Shown: positions 1 through 10,429 of the stretch, piece after piece | Numbering within the stretch: position 1 is the first letter of the stretch | How the letters are laid out: every line of letters begins with the position of its first letter | Assembly (NCBI GenBank): GCA_949825045.1 | Contig: OX463829.1 | Coordinates: 25,948,715 to 26,012,714, forward strand | Reading direction: 5' to 3' | Length of the DNA: 64,000 bases | Origin: Argyresthia goedartella | Lineage: Eukaryota; Arthropoda; Insecta; Lepidoptera; Argyresthiidae | The notes under the pieces: generated by a model | Told to the model about the DNA's origin: nothing | Database searches by the model: none | The model's input: the letters and a program-made list of their open reading frames with translations, nothing else | Program-made: the position numbers and the translations under genes

Positions 1-2
1 TA

Positions 3-1067
3 ATCGACAATATTTTTGATGCCTGGGAAGACGCAATGGATGCAATAGGTGTCTTCTGCGATCTATCCAAGGCTTTTGATTGCGTCCATCATGACACTCT
101 TGTCAGGAAGTTACGCCATTACGGTGTAAAAGATCAGGCACTTGGCCTTCTGGAGTCATATCTAACAGATAGGGTTCAGATGGTCGATGTTAATGGGAAA
201 AGATCACCTGGGTCTTCAATAGGTATGGGCGTACCGCAAGGTTCAATTCTTGGTCCTTTCTTGTTTTTAGTATATATTAATGATTTACCTTACCTTGTTA
301 AAGCAAAACATGGATTAGTATTGTTTGCCGATGATACTTATTTGATATTTAAAGTTAAAAGACAGCAATCAAATTATGACGAGGTAAACAATGCTATCTC
401 TAGTATAGTGAACTGGTTTACTGTTAACAATTTATTACTTAATGAAAAGAAAACTAAATGTATTAAATTTGTGTTACCCAATGTGAACCCGGTAACTACA
501 GACATATTTATAAAAGGACAGAGATTGGACCTTGTGCAGTCGACTGTCTTTTTGGGCATTACTTTAGACGCCAAACTACAATGGGATCCTCATATAAATA
601 AATTGTCGAACAGACTGAGTTCGGCAGCGTTCGCAGTTAAAAAAATTAGAGCTCTTACCGACGTAGACACCGCTAGACTAGTCTACTTTAGTTACTTTCA
701 TAGTCTAATGACCTATGGTATTTTATTGTGGGGTCACGCTGCGAATGCTAATAGTATATTTATTCTGCAGAAACGGGCTGTTCGTGCAATTTATAGATTA
801 GGGCCTAGAGTGTCACTGAGGGAAAAGTTTAAAGAAATCAATATTCTGACATTTGTGTCTCAATATATCTATGACAATCTTGTGTATGTAAAAAGAAATA
901 TAACTAATTTTCAGAAGTACAGTGATATACACAATTTTAATACTAGAAATAAAGACAAGTTGGTTGCTTATGTAAGCCGACTACATAAAATTAGTAATAT
1001 TCTTTTAAAGGCAATTGTATACGCTATTACAATAAGGTCCCTACAGATATTAAAAACTTACCTTTAG
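3..1067 (+). pseudogene. LINE A reverse transcriptase, C-terminal part, frameshifted
   Basis: Would copy element RNA into DNA at a nicked target. Open from base 3 with no start of its own, since the N-terminal half lies outside the window. Motifs in order: FCDLSKAFDCVHHDTL (RT domain 3), GVPQGSILGPFLFLVYINDL (domain 4), then LFADDT, the catalytic pair in domain 5. Here LFADDT is followed by Y, where the other copies have S. Then come WFTVNNLLLNEKKTKC and the typical LINE C-terminal thumb region with YGILLWG and QKRAVRAIYRLG. Compared with copies at 26.5 and 50.5 kb there are two extra bases near 1003, so the frame ends early at 1067. The ancestral frame continues to a stop at 1157-1159 after EDRCPWE. 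Confidence 0.88.
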
Positions 1068-1256
1068 ACAAGTTTAAAATAATAATAAAACAGAAATTGT
1101 ATAAAAAAGGTTACTATAGGATATCTGATTATTTAGAGGACAGATGTCCATGGGAATAGATTGTTTGAGTAACAGGCTGTTTCGATATATAATTAGCATT
1201 AATTTTGTAATTTGACAATATTTTATTTAAAAAAGGAAACGCAAAAGATGCGACGA

Positions 1257-1290
1257 CTGTGGAGTTTCTTCGGTGAGCTCTTCTCCACAG
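1257..1290 (+). other. 3' UTR stem-loop of LINE A
   Basis: CTGTGGAG (1257-1264) pairs perfectly with CTCCACAG (1283-1290) around an 18-base loop. The same hairpin is present in the other LINE A copies (about 5530, 26335 and 50300). A one-base-pair-longer version, CTGTGGGAG/CTCCCACAG, is in the 3' UTR of LINE family B. A role as the recognition structure for the element's own reverse transcriptase is inferred from other LINEs. Confidence 0.6.
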
Positions 1291-1400
1291 ATTCCGCCAT
1301 TGTGTTAGTGAACTCACCCAAAAAAATGTAATGACGGATCTAAGTGATGGAACAACATCCTATGGAAATAAATGATTTTTGATTTTGATTTTTGATTTTT

Positions 1401-1640
1401 TAACAACGTATAAAAACGTCGACGTATATAGACGCTTGTGCTGTACAGCATAGAAAAAAATATACATAGCTGCTAACACCGTTTAATTACGTCGACGTAT
1501 ATAGACGCCTGTGCTGTGCAGTTAATACAAAAATATACATAGCTTCTAACAACGCATAATAACGTAGACGGATAAAGACGCCTGTCCTGTACAGCGTGGT
1601 CAAAAATATACATAGCCGCTAACAACGTTTAACGTCGACG
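1401..1640. repeat. 73-bp tandem repeat, 3+ units
   Basis: Units begin with ACGTCGACG or ACGTAGACG at 1416, 1489, 1562 and 1632, so the spacing is 73, 73 and 70. Each unit carries GACGCYTGTSCTGTRCAG and AAATATACATAGC. The block starts directly after a TTAA at 1399-1402 next to the LINE A tail. The opposite flank of the piggyBac pseudogene ends in a similar inverted string (GACGTACAATGTCGTTGTT, about 5281-5300). The array may therefore be a subterminal repeat of that transposon; this link is inference. Confidence 0.75.
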
Positions 1641-4600
1641 TAAAAAAGCAGGGAGGTACCTAATTAGATTAAATAAAACGTTTTTTTTTTAGTTCTTTGT
1701 ACATACATTTATTTTCTTTATAATCATTAATTCAGTCTCAGAGATCAGATTCAAAACACTACTTTGTAAATCTGCCTTAGTTAGATAACTTTTACAAAAT
1801 AGGGTACGTTGTTCACAACAAAGCAACAATAGCGTTCTAACAATGGAAAAATTTAAACTAAAAAGTCACTTCTTTATTAACCATAATAATCATGGAGTGA
1901 CTGCAGATAAGATTCACAATTATTATAATCAAATGTATCTGGATAGAATAGCAATCACTCAGTTGAACTAAATTATATAATAAAAATCACTTTTTGTAGT
2001 GTTGGTTCATTACTTTACATAGTCTTATAATAAACTTCTAAAAATAACAGAGTAGTAGGAACTGTCATCTTAACAAGGAAAATTATATTGGGTACTTATA
2101 GACCCAGACTATACTTATGGCTATAAATGCCTCACTGGAATTAAATATCTCTGGAATAGTAGTAACAATTAAGTAAATAGACTTAATTAATAGCACGGCA
2201 TCAGGCAGTTATCTAGATAAAATTAAACAACAAAAATCAGTCTTCAATATGCCACTCTTCAAAGCAAATTGCACAAAGTGCTGGTTTTTCGGGACAGCCC
2301 TTGCACCGAAGCCCTGTCTCTCTTCTCAATTTCTTTTTAGCACACATTTTACATTTCATGTAATTTTTGGTTTTCTTTGTTCCAGCTTTTAGTGGAATTT
2401 TTTCAGGCCAGTGGCCTTTAATAGTATTATTTTCAATGTTGCCAGTACTCGTAGACGGCGTCTGAGTAGACGGCAATGTACCGGGCCATTCTCTCATTCT
2501 ATTGTCGTGTTTGTTCCACAGTGGCATCAACATATTGGGCTTCATATCAGGTGATATGTGTAAAAGTGATCGTATCAAACTTTCTCTAAAACTGAGAAAA
2601 TCATAACGTTTATCACCGCTTTTCAAATGCTTTCTGTAAATGTGAAAAGAATTCCACACGGAAAGGTCAAATATATGGAAAAAAACTTTCTTATACCAGC
2701 GCAGTGATTTTCTAGGGGAAGAATAATATGAGACCATCTGGTCTTTTCTATCAATTCCCGACATATATTTATTATAAATATCTACTTCTTCTGGCTTTTC
2801 ACGTACATTTCCATGTCTGTCAATCAAACTGGTAATTTTGGGATGTTTTAACGTCTTAATCATTAAAACAGGTCTTTTGTCAACCCATTTAGATACGTAA
2901 ACCTTGTTTTTACGAACCCATACATGCTGGCTTTTTTCAGTTTTTTCTAGGTGATCTCTATGGGATTACCTTTTCTATTGGTTCTGAGTGTTCCAGTTAC
3001 ATGAGTCTTTAGATCGACAAGTTTTTGGGAAAGTTCCACAGAATTGTAGTAATTATCCATGAAAAGCCAATAGCCTTTGAATAAGTAATGCTTCATGAGA
3101 CGCATTACGATCTTTTCTGTTTTTTTCCCTTTTGTATTTTCATGATCTTGATCTTTTCCAGCGTACATGATTATGTTAAGGACAAACCCATCCGAAGTTG
3201 TAAGTTCATAAAACTTGATCCCATACTTGGCTTTTTTGCTTTTTATATATTGTCTGAATGACAGGCGACCTCTGAATAATAGCATCGATTCATCCAAAGA
3301 AAGTTCTTTATCAGGTATATAACAGTCCCTGAAATTCTTGGTCATTAGATCAATGAAATAGACGATTTTATCTTTTCCTTTTGAATTGAGTTCGGATACA
3401 CACAAACATCTTAGTATTTGTTCGAATCTGCGCGCTAACATAGCGTATTGGAAAATGGGATGATAATATAAAACATCACTGTATGTAAACAGTTTTCGTT
3501 TTTGAGGAATATTTACTTGTCCCATGAGTAAACATAATCCCAAGAATTTCTTCATTTCGTCACTATCTACGTCTCTGTACTTTAATTGACGCTGTGGATT
3601 GTTTCGTGTGCGTCGCGCATTTGAGGAGCACAATGCCTTTCCATATTCATTGGTATTTGTAATAATGTACTCCAGAATGTGAGGTGGAAGTAATTTGTTA
3701 AAAATGTCTAATGGTGACATATTTAGTGTGATCTCAAACTGGACACCAGTTGACGCTTCATCGAAGTCAAAGTTAGGAATGTCTGAAGTTGTGTTTTCCC
3801 ATTCTTGAGTTGGCTGAGGACTAAAGTTTCTTGGGCGTCATTGATATGCTCCAACATCGTCATTACCACTTTCAGGATTTGGTATACAGGGTTCAGCAGG
3901 CTCCAAGTGTTGTCGTGGCAGTGGCAGCACGTGCGAGGTCAGGTCGGAAGATAACGAAGATGGCTGTTCTTGGACCAGGCACGGAGAAAGTGGTAGTGCA
4001 TTTGGCAACTGCGCTGTTGGGCCTAAGCATTGTGCAGGTAGCTGTTCGTGATTTGAGCATGGAGAATGCAGCTGCATGTATGTTGTTGGGTTCACGGTTG
4101 ACGAAGACGCCTGGGCTTGTTGTGTAAGGGCCGAGGATGGCATAGGCGATTGCAGATGTGGCGTAGGTTGCATTAGGAGTATGGATGGCGAAGACAACTT
4201 TGCATGTGGTGTTGGAGTTAAAGATAGCGAAGACGGCTGCATATTTTCTTGTGGATCTAGATCTTTCCTACTTTTGGAGTTATGCAAGAGTATCGGCGAT
4301 TGGTATCCTATATCTTCAAGGTTGTCGAGTGAAAAGGTATCCCCCAAAATACCGTCTCCTACATTTTTTCGCAACACTTCAGAGTCTATCGACATATTGG
4401 CAATGCTATCTAGATCACAAACTGATTGTTTTAGACTTGTCTTATTTTTTTTACTCATGGGTTGTTTGCTTGTACTGCATTTCTTTCTTTTTTGAGTGTC
4501 AAAAATGCTTTGAGAACTTGAACAGTCTGAATCATCAGTGTTATCAAGGGAATCCTCAGATGTGGTATCTGATGAGGATCCACTGTCAGGTTTAAAGTTG

Positions 4601-5306
4601 GCAGGTGTAAACTTTTTTCCAACCGATGATGACTTTTTATGCAGTTTGCGTTGGGATAAACTCAACTTACATGAGCTGTCATCTTCTTCGTCATAAAGTG
4701 GGTCATAATTGCAATCCGAGCCATGTTCTCCGTCGTCTTCGAAAGGGTCTGGAGTTGTTCCCCGGGATGAAGAAGAGGACTCGAAGATTGTCATAGAAGA
4801 TTTCGGCTGCTTTTGCTTGTTTTTATCCATCTAAAAAGACGTAGAATACAAAAAGATTGTTTAAAAATACTTTCACGGTAACACGTTTTATATAATGTTT
4901 GTAATTTAACAGAACACTACTTACGATTTCATTTGATATTCGATGCGAACACCTGACGACAGGAAGAAACACACGCGCTTGTCTTGCGATGCGCACAGGC
5001 CGAGTGAATCCAAGGACAACTTACCGACACACGACGTACAGCGGCGTTGTGCGTAAACAAAGTAGGTACATTGTTCCAGGGTGGGGAGAATTCAAATAAG
5101 TTAAAAATTAAGATGCGGTGTAGCACTAGAGTTTTGAGAATTTGATGTGCCATAGCACAGAAACAGAACTCTTAGTCGGTACTATGGCAAGACGCCGTAC
5201 TATAACGCTGTGCATAAAAATGACGATGTTTGTTGGGCGTCGTAGTACGGTGTGCCACAACGTGACTACCAAGAAGTGACGTACAATGTCGTTGTTCACA
5301 GGAACG
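1403..5306 (-). mobile_element. piggyBac-type DNA transposon, decayed
   Basis: A broken piggyBac-like transposase (2237-4830) sits between a 73-bp tandem array on the left and about 480 non-coding bases on the right. Proposed ends are the TTAA at 1399-1402 followed by CAACGTATAAAAACGTC, and the inverted partner near 5283-5302. The right-hand TTAA reads TTCA, so that boundary is weak. Bases 1641-2236 hold no gene and are AT-rich 3' flank of the transposase. Confidence 0.5.
2237..4830 (-). pseudogene. piggyBac-type transposase (DDE_Tnp_1_7 / PGBD family), three lesions
   Basis: Would excise and insert the element at TTAA. The frame spans about 860 codons, longer than the usual ~600, because of a long Ser/Asp/Glu-rich N-terminus (4830-3841). 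The piggyBac core follows: RPRNFSP (about 3837), SLDESMLLF (first catalytic Asp), FMDNYYNS (second) and SGIDRKDQMVSYY (third). A C-terminal cysteine-rich zinc domain (CKMCAKK..CKGCPEKPALCAICFEEWH) ends the protein. Lesions: a TGA at 3838-3840, in frame on both sides; a TAG at 2947-2949; and a frameshift between about 2945 and 2863, visible because HVWVRKNKVYVSKW reads in the next frame. All catalytic Asp codons survive, so decay is mild. Start codon chosen as the first ATG of the long frame. Confidence 0.9.
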
Positions 5307-5310
5307 TGAT

Positions 5311-5682
5311 AAGGTCCCTACTGATATTAAAAACTTACCTTTAGACAAGTTTAAAATAATAATAAAACAGAAATTGTATAAAAAAGGTTACTATAGGATA
5401 TCTGATTACTTAGAGGACAGATGTCCATGGGAATAGATTGTTTGAGTAACAGGCTGTTTCGATATATAATTAGCATTCATTTTGTAATTTGACGATATTT
5501 TATTTAAAAAAGGAAACGCAAAAGATGCGACGACTGTGGAGTTTCTTCGGTGAGCTCTTCTCCACAGATTCCGCCATTGTGTTAGTGAACTCACCCAAAA
5601 AAATGTAATGACGGATCTAAGTGATGTAACAACATCCTATGGAAATAAATGATTTTTGATTTTGATTTTTGATTTTAGACAC
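5311..5682 (+). mobile_element. LINE family A, copy 2 (5'-truncated stub)
   Basis: Begins abruptly at AAGGTCCCTACTGATATT, equal to position 1034 of copy 1. It runs through the end of the RT frame, the stop, the CTGTGGAG hairpin and the TTTTGATTTTGA tail. Such 5' truncation is the usual product of incomplete target-primed reverse transcription. It lies immediately beyond the right edge of the piggyBac element. Confidence 0.88.
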
Positions 5683-6649
5683 TTAACTAACACCCTCGAC
5701 CGTTGATTAAAGTTCCGTCAGACAAGTGAGTGAACGAACCGTTTAACGAGTTGTCTAAACGTTCCTAGGTAACAAGACATATACAATATAAATACACCTA
5801 ATTACACATAAAAATATTTTATGTGTACGTAAGTTTGTTTTAAGTATTTTTGTTGTTCTAACATGTTCAACCTAACACGAAGGATAAAGGGGGTTTCGAT
5901 TCTCTCACCCCCTTTACCCTTCACCGCAATGTTTTTCCCAAATAAGCTGTGCAAATCAATAGTGAAAAGATAGACTCTGAAAGTAATCAGCTGTTCTCGT
6001 GACGCCATCTTGTTTTACATTATTTAACCAACACGCCGGTTTTCGGTAAGACAGATGGTTAAACGTTTTCGACGATGCTTTATTTAAATCAAAATGCTAG
6101 TTACTTCCTTAAACGTCGTTCTTTAATTAACGGTCTAGGGTGTTAGTTAAATGTCTGATTTAACCAACCAACTGCGACATCCATATGAGAGACCAGATTT
6201 TTTGCGTTTTTTCTTGAACGATGGAACTCGTCGTGTGTGAATCCGACCCTCAATTGACCGATTTTTTATTGAAAACATTTTGAATAACTAGCTTAACGAG
6301 GGTATGGCGCTGTGCCTCTGCCACTCCATGTGAGAAAAATATTAAACGCCATGTTGTTGTTTTTGGTCACTTTAATGTCGACATATCTGGAATCGGACAC
6401 ATACTTACAAGTAAATATAAGAATAATCACAGCTACAACAACAACGACTTTTAAATCCTTACGTGTCCTCCCTGCACCCTGGCTGGGTAAGATAAGTGGG
6501 ATGAGGGGGGGTTAGGGGTCCTATTTTATTGCTAACTGCTTAATAACGCTCTGGGGTACGTTTAACCCCCGGCATTGCTGGGTGAAGACGACGCCAAACA
6601 TCTCTGGTTCTGTAGGAATTGTACATTGTTGCCCAGGTATAGAAAGTAA
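5683..6649. other. Non-coding, no gene seen
   Basis: Apart from the hairpin-core repeat at 5841-5935 and a short match (6310-6340) to the 3' part of the SINE at 46.06 kb (GTGCCTCTGCCAC), I see only AT-rich sequence with short unsupported frames. Confidence 0.6.
5841..5935 (-). repeat. GC-rich hairpin-core repeat, copy 1
   Basis: Dispersed module read as GGTGAAGGGTAAAGGGGG, then a loop rich in GCGAAGC, then CCCCCTTTATCCTTCGTG and TTAGGTTGAACATGT, with AAGAACAACAAAAATACTT downstream. GAAGGATAAAGGGGG at 5879 pairs with CCCCCTTTACCCTTC ending at 5922, a 15-bp stem with one wobble. Other copies lie near 21.8, 23.7, 24.8, 55.7, 59.1 and 59.85 kb, in differing surroundings. Confidence 0.75.
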
Positions 6650-6722
6650 GCAATAGATGGACGAGTTAGTTCGCGGGCCGAGCCGCAGGTGAGGCCCGCG
6701 AAGATGCGAGTCCATCTATTGC
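6650..6722. repeat. Two-tier foldback
   Basis: GCAATAGATGGAC pairs with GTCCATCTATTGC at the outside, and TCGCGGGCC pairs with GGCCCGCGA inside, around GAGCCGCAGGTGA. It is a 73-bp element with two perfect stems of 13 and 9 bp separated by unpaired 8-base strips. It may be a tiny MITE or a structured RNA; there is no coding content. Confidence 0.7.
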
Positions 6723-6951
6723 ACTGTCTACCGAGGCATTTACTATGTGCTTTTCACGCCTAATGTAAGGAAATAAAACAGGTTGAGTACACAGTTTAAT
6801 TCAAAGTAATATTGATATTCGCATTAGGGCAGTTGTGGAATGACAAGGAAATGTTTTTTCCCGGAACATTTATATTAGTATTTTATGTCATTTCGGCCGG
6901 TATGGAGTGTGACGCCGACCGAAAATAATCGACCAATAGCAGAGTAGAAAG

Positions 6952-7360
6952 TAAAAAAACCGGTCAAGTGCGAGTCTAAATCGCGCACGAAGGGTTCCGT
7001 ACCACCGTTCAATGGAAGCGATGGTGTGGAGTGAATAGTTTGGATTTTACACAGCAAAATATTGTTTACAAAGTTATTGGTGCGGTTACTTTCACACTCC
7101 ATGTACGTAACCAGGTGCATCCATAAGTTTGTATGTGGTATTGAAATAATTGTTGTATGGGAGCCCCCTTAAATATTTCTTTTATCCTGTTTTTTAGTAT
7201 TTGTTGTTATAGCGGCAACATAAATACATCATCTGTGAAAATTTCAACTGTCTAACTATCACGGTTCGTGAGATACAGCCTGGTGTCAGACGGACGGACG
7301 GACAGCGGAGTCTTAGTAATAGGGTCCCGTTTGGAACCCTTCGGGTACGGAACCCTAGAA
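6952..7360 (+). repeat. GGTTCCGTACC-ended dispersed repeat (family T), copy 1
   Basis: Starts AACCGGTCAAGTGCGAGT and carries AGGGTTCCGTACC near its left end. It includes TGTATGGGAGCCCC and TGAGATACAGCCTGGTG, a GGACGGACGGACAG tract, AGTAATAGGGTCCCG, and closes with GGGTACGGAACCCTA. The end motifs are inverted repeats of each other. At least five further copies or fragments occur here. I associate the family with Lepidoptera but cannot assign its class. Bases 7055-7135 also match 45665-45770 in inverse orientation. Confidence 0.8.
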
Positions 7361-7833
7361 AGGCCGCTAAACACTACATTTTACTTTGCAAATTTACATT
7401 GTTTGACTGCTTTTGAATTGTACTACTACGAACTACTTTCTACTCTCATTTCAATCCATCTTTAGCCATATTTGCGAGCAGTGGCGTGAAAATGGTATTT
7501 ATTACCTCTCTGTCTCTCTCCCCAATTTACCCAATAGTTCACCGCTCACCTTCTCTTTCGCACTTTCCTTTAAGGCTCGTCTGTCGTTAAAATTAGTAAC
7601 TCGATTCTTAGTGGTTGATCATTTGGACGCAACCATATTATAATGAAATTCATAATAGCATCACACTGCAACATGGCTGTGACGTCAGCCGCTGCGGCAG
7701 AATATTGCGGAAATTGAGTGATTTTTAAATATTTCATCGAAACCACTGATTATGTGTAGTAAGTGTAATGTGTAGGATAAATTCATACCATTAAATCACA
7801 GATCATTTCTGAATTGCAAATACTGTGCATTTA
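7361..7833. other. Non-coding, no gene seen
   Basis: AT-rich spacer between the family T repeat and Helitron-like copy A. Short frames exist on both strands but show no family motif. Confidence 0.6.
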
Positions 7834-8324
7834 TAGTAGTTTATGTGACTGCATAATGGAGGGCATTAAAACTCGAGAGTGGGTTTATGAAACGAGCCGA
7901 AGGCGAGTTTCATAATAATATCACTCGAGAGTTTTAATGCCTAATTATGTACAGTTACATACACTAGTTTATCTACACACATATCATAAGCTCTCTTTGA
8001 TGTGTTCAGGAACCGCATGTTAGACCGGCATTGTGGTTCTGCAATTGTTTAGCTTGTTCTTTAGTACCAACTTCACGCAGACGGGCGTCGGCGTTCGAAA
8101 TTTGAATGTCAGTACCAACTTCACAGACAAACTAGGGACGGCACGCGGGTGGGCGTCGGCGTTCGAAATTTGAATGTCATTATATGTAGAAAAACTACAC
8201 ATAATGACCATTATGTGTAGTTTTCCAGATACGAAACGAGTTTTTACCAAGTAGTTTAACATAATGCTGATCGTAACGTGCGGTTTTTGAACGCAGTAAA
8301 GAGGGTTTATGATACGTGTGTAGA
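7834..8324 (-). mobile_element. Composite Helitron-like non-autonomous element, copy A
   Basis: On the minus strand it starts TCTACACACGTATCATAA and ends AAACTACTA, with A before and T after the element. TTATGT(AGCAGTC)ACATAA-type dyads sit just inside the 3' end. The TC start, A|T target, absence of a target duplication and subterminal hairpin fit Helitron or Helentron derivatives. The end is not a canonical CTRR, so the class is inference. Two inverted-repeat modules lie side by side: an outer foldback (7834-7971) containing the full GAAACGAGCCGAAGGCGAG loop, and a second with ~50-bp arms (from 7972 to 8324). There is no transposase. Frames crossing it are chance. Confidence 0.7.
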
Positions 8325-9877
8325 TAAAGATATTTTGAATACCTATTTTTGGACGCAAGAACCGTATCAAAATTCTTTTTAGATCCCAAGAAATAGCAAG
8401 TTTTAGGTAAAAATCATCTATTTTATTTTCATGTATTTCACATTGACATATGATATCTTCAAACACACATGTAGAAAAAATGGGATGTCTTCATGATATA
8501 TATTTTTTAGATTTGGGAAGTGTCTCCTTAAGAAGGAATAGCGCTTCTAAGATTGGTATTTGACCGAATTTTACGTTACCCAGTCTTAACCTCTCAAAAG
8601 CCGAGGGTAGTTTGGACGGGTCGCGAGTTTGAACCTTACGCCATGGTAATAAAATTTAAAACCTATAACGGAAAAGTGGCGTTAGCTAACGCCGGTGGTG
8701 TTCAAAAGGTTAACAGACAAGCATTATTGGCGCAGTCTGTAACTTAAATTCTGTGGGGGCTGTAGGCTTAGCAATATGCAATTGTGATTACAATGGTATT
8801 CGAATTTCTATACAGGCTGTTTATGAGAGAACAAACCACTCATGCTATTAACAAATACCAAATACAGATTCAGGATAAAAAATATTAACCCTTTTCTGGT
8901 TAGCGGGAAATATATTCCCACCAAATATTCAACTTTATGTCTCGGTGATAAAGTCCAAAACCAATTTTATATTTATATGCTTATTCCCGGAAAGGGGTTA
9001 ATCATATCATTACTAGAAATAAGGGTAGAAGTGTTTATTTGCTGTCAATTTTGGTGTTCATAAAAGAGTGAATAAAAAAGTTGGCTAGCACTTATACTCG
9101 TAGGTAGAGCCTATAGCTTGAGTGTCACCCAAAATTTGAGGGTTAAATCGTGGTATTGAGTTTTTTTAATACACATTTTCATACGCAAATAAAAAAAAAC
9201 ATGTCGGAAAAAACGATAAAAACGTCACGGATTAAAGAAAATACAAGCGCAATGGGGTTTGTCCAATGCCGACCACGTTCAGTCCATAGGTATACTTTAC
9301 TAGGAGAGATCACGCATCGGTGCGTCACCGGCCTTCTGTTTAGGGTGCCTTTAAGGCACCCGTGCGTACGTGGAATTCAAAGTATTAATTTTTGAATAAG
9401 ATTTACGTAATCCATTCATCATCGAATGCTCTAAACTAACAAATAAGTATCTTCCAACAAAATTTACATCATGGTAATACTTTAGTCTTTAAAACGCACA
9501 CAATATAAACGATATTTAGACCAAAAGGTACACATATCTTTACAATTTTCCCATACCGAGTGGCAGAAGCACAGTAACGCCCACAAAGAACCAAAACAAA
9601 GACCAAAAGCTGACTTGACGAAAATGCGAGTACACCTGCACTGCTTTCCCGTTTCCCCCAACTATAGAGACGTGCACTTTGTCATAATTGTTCCCGTTAG
9701 CCCCGCAACAGATAGCGGGTTTTATCCCCTCTCGGGGACTAGGGAGAACTCCGCATAGAGACCCGATTCTACTAACAAAATGCCGGCTCAATAAAAACAA
9801 CGCGACAACGACCGTTTGGGGAACTCGATGAATGAAATCGACATTACAAAAATTGGACATTATCCGTGTTACCATAA
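8325..9877. other. Non-coding, no gene seen
   Basis: About 1.5 kb between Helitron-like copies A and B. Short frames (for example 8553-8747 and 9540-9875) show no recognised domain, no repeat relation to the rest of the window and no consistent codon pattern. I cannot assign anything here. Confidence 0.55.
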
Positions 9878-10209
9878 TAGTAGTTTGTGTGACTGCTAAA
9901 TAATGCCTAATTATGTACAGTTACATACACTAGTTTATCTACACACTTATCATAAGCTCTCTTTGATATGTTTAGGAACCGCATGTTCGACCGGCATTGT
10001 GGCATTGATCTGCAGTTGTTTAGCTTGTTCAGAACCAACTTCACAGACAAACTAGGGGCGGCACGCAGGTGGGCGTCGGCGTTTGAAATTTGAATGTCAT
10101 AATTTGACAAATTTTAAGAAATTAGTTTTTACCAAGAAGTTTATCATTATGTTGGTCATAACGTGTGGTTTTTGGACGCAGTAAAGAGGGTTTGTGATAC
10201 GTGTGTAGA
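9878..10209 (-). mobile_element. Composite Helitron-like element, copy B (short)
   Basis: Has the same ends as copy A. The first foldback is collapsed: GCTAAATAATG joins directly to CCTAATTATG, so the whole CTCGAG...CTCGAG loop is missing. The second module has also lost its middle (GTCATAATTTGACAAATTTT) near 10100. Flanks are A|T as in copy A. Confidence 0.7.
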
Positions 10210-10429
10210 TAAAAAATATTAAACACCGTTTAATCTCAAAACAAACGTTTTTGTTTTTAAACAAGTGTTGAACAGTAGTTAATTTTTTTTTTGAGGTAAG
10301 GCCCTATATATCATGACAGGGATTGTAAAAATGTAAACATCAGATAAATAGATACCTAAAGTTGAGCGATATTCTCACGTCACTGGCATCGAGTCGCGAT
10401 AATGTTAGTATAATCTAGAACCAGGGGTG

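Larger units (their letters stand above)
1..1398 (+). mobile_element. LINE family A, copy 1 (3' half, cut by window start)
   Basis: Non-LTR retrotransposon of Jockey/CR1 type. The copy enters the window inside the reverse-transcriptase frame, continues through a stop near 1159 and a ~220-base 3' UTR, and ends in an irregular TTTTGATTTTGA tail at about 1370-1398. Base 1 corresponds to about 63217 in the copy at the other window end, and the two differ only at scattered bases over the shared ~780. The tail runs straight into TTAA and the 73-bp tandem repeat. The superfamily rests on RT motifs; the exact clade (Daphne, Jockey or CR1) is not certain. Confidence 0.9.

Noticed and set aside
1129..1317. 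62-residue antisense frame (MSSLTQWRNLWRRAHRRNS...) conserved at 1.1, 5.4, 26.3 and 50.3 kb
   Set aside because: It is the reverse strand of the LINE A 3' UTR and RT end. Conservation follows from recent copying of the LINE, and the frame contains the 3' hairpin.
1399..5310. LINE A copy 1 and copy 2 as one LINE split by piggyBac
   Set aside because: Copy 1 already ends in its own 3' tail before the piggyBac region, and copy 2 repeats the same 3' end, so they are two separate insertions.
8020..8466. Recurrent frames with YLHTYHKPSLLRSKTARYDQH at several loci
   Set aside because: They lie inside the inverted arms of the Helitron-like element on either strand. Similar peptides arise because the element is repeated, with no start, length or domain consistency.
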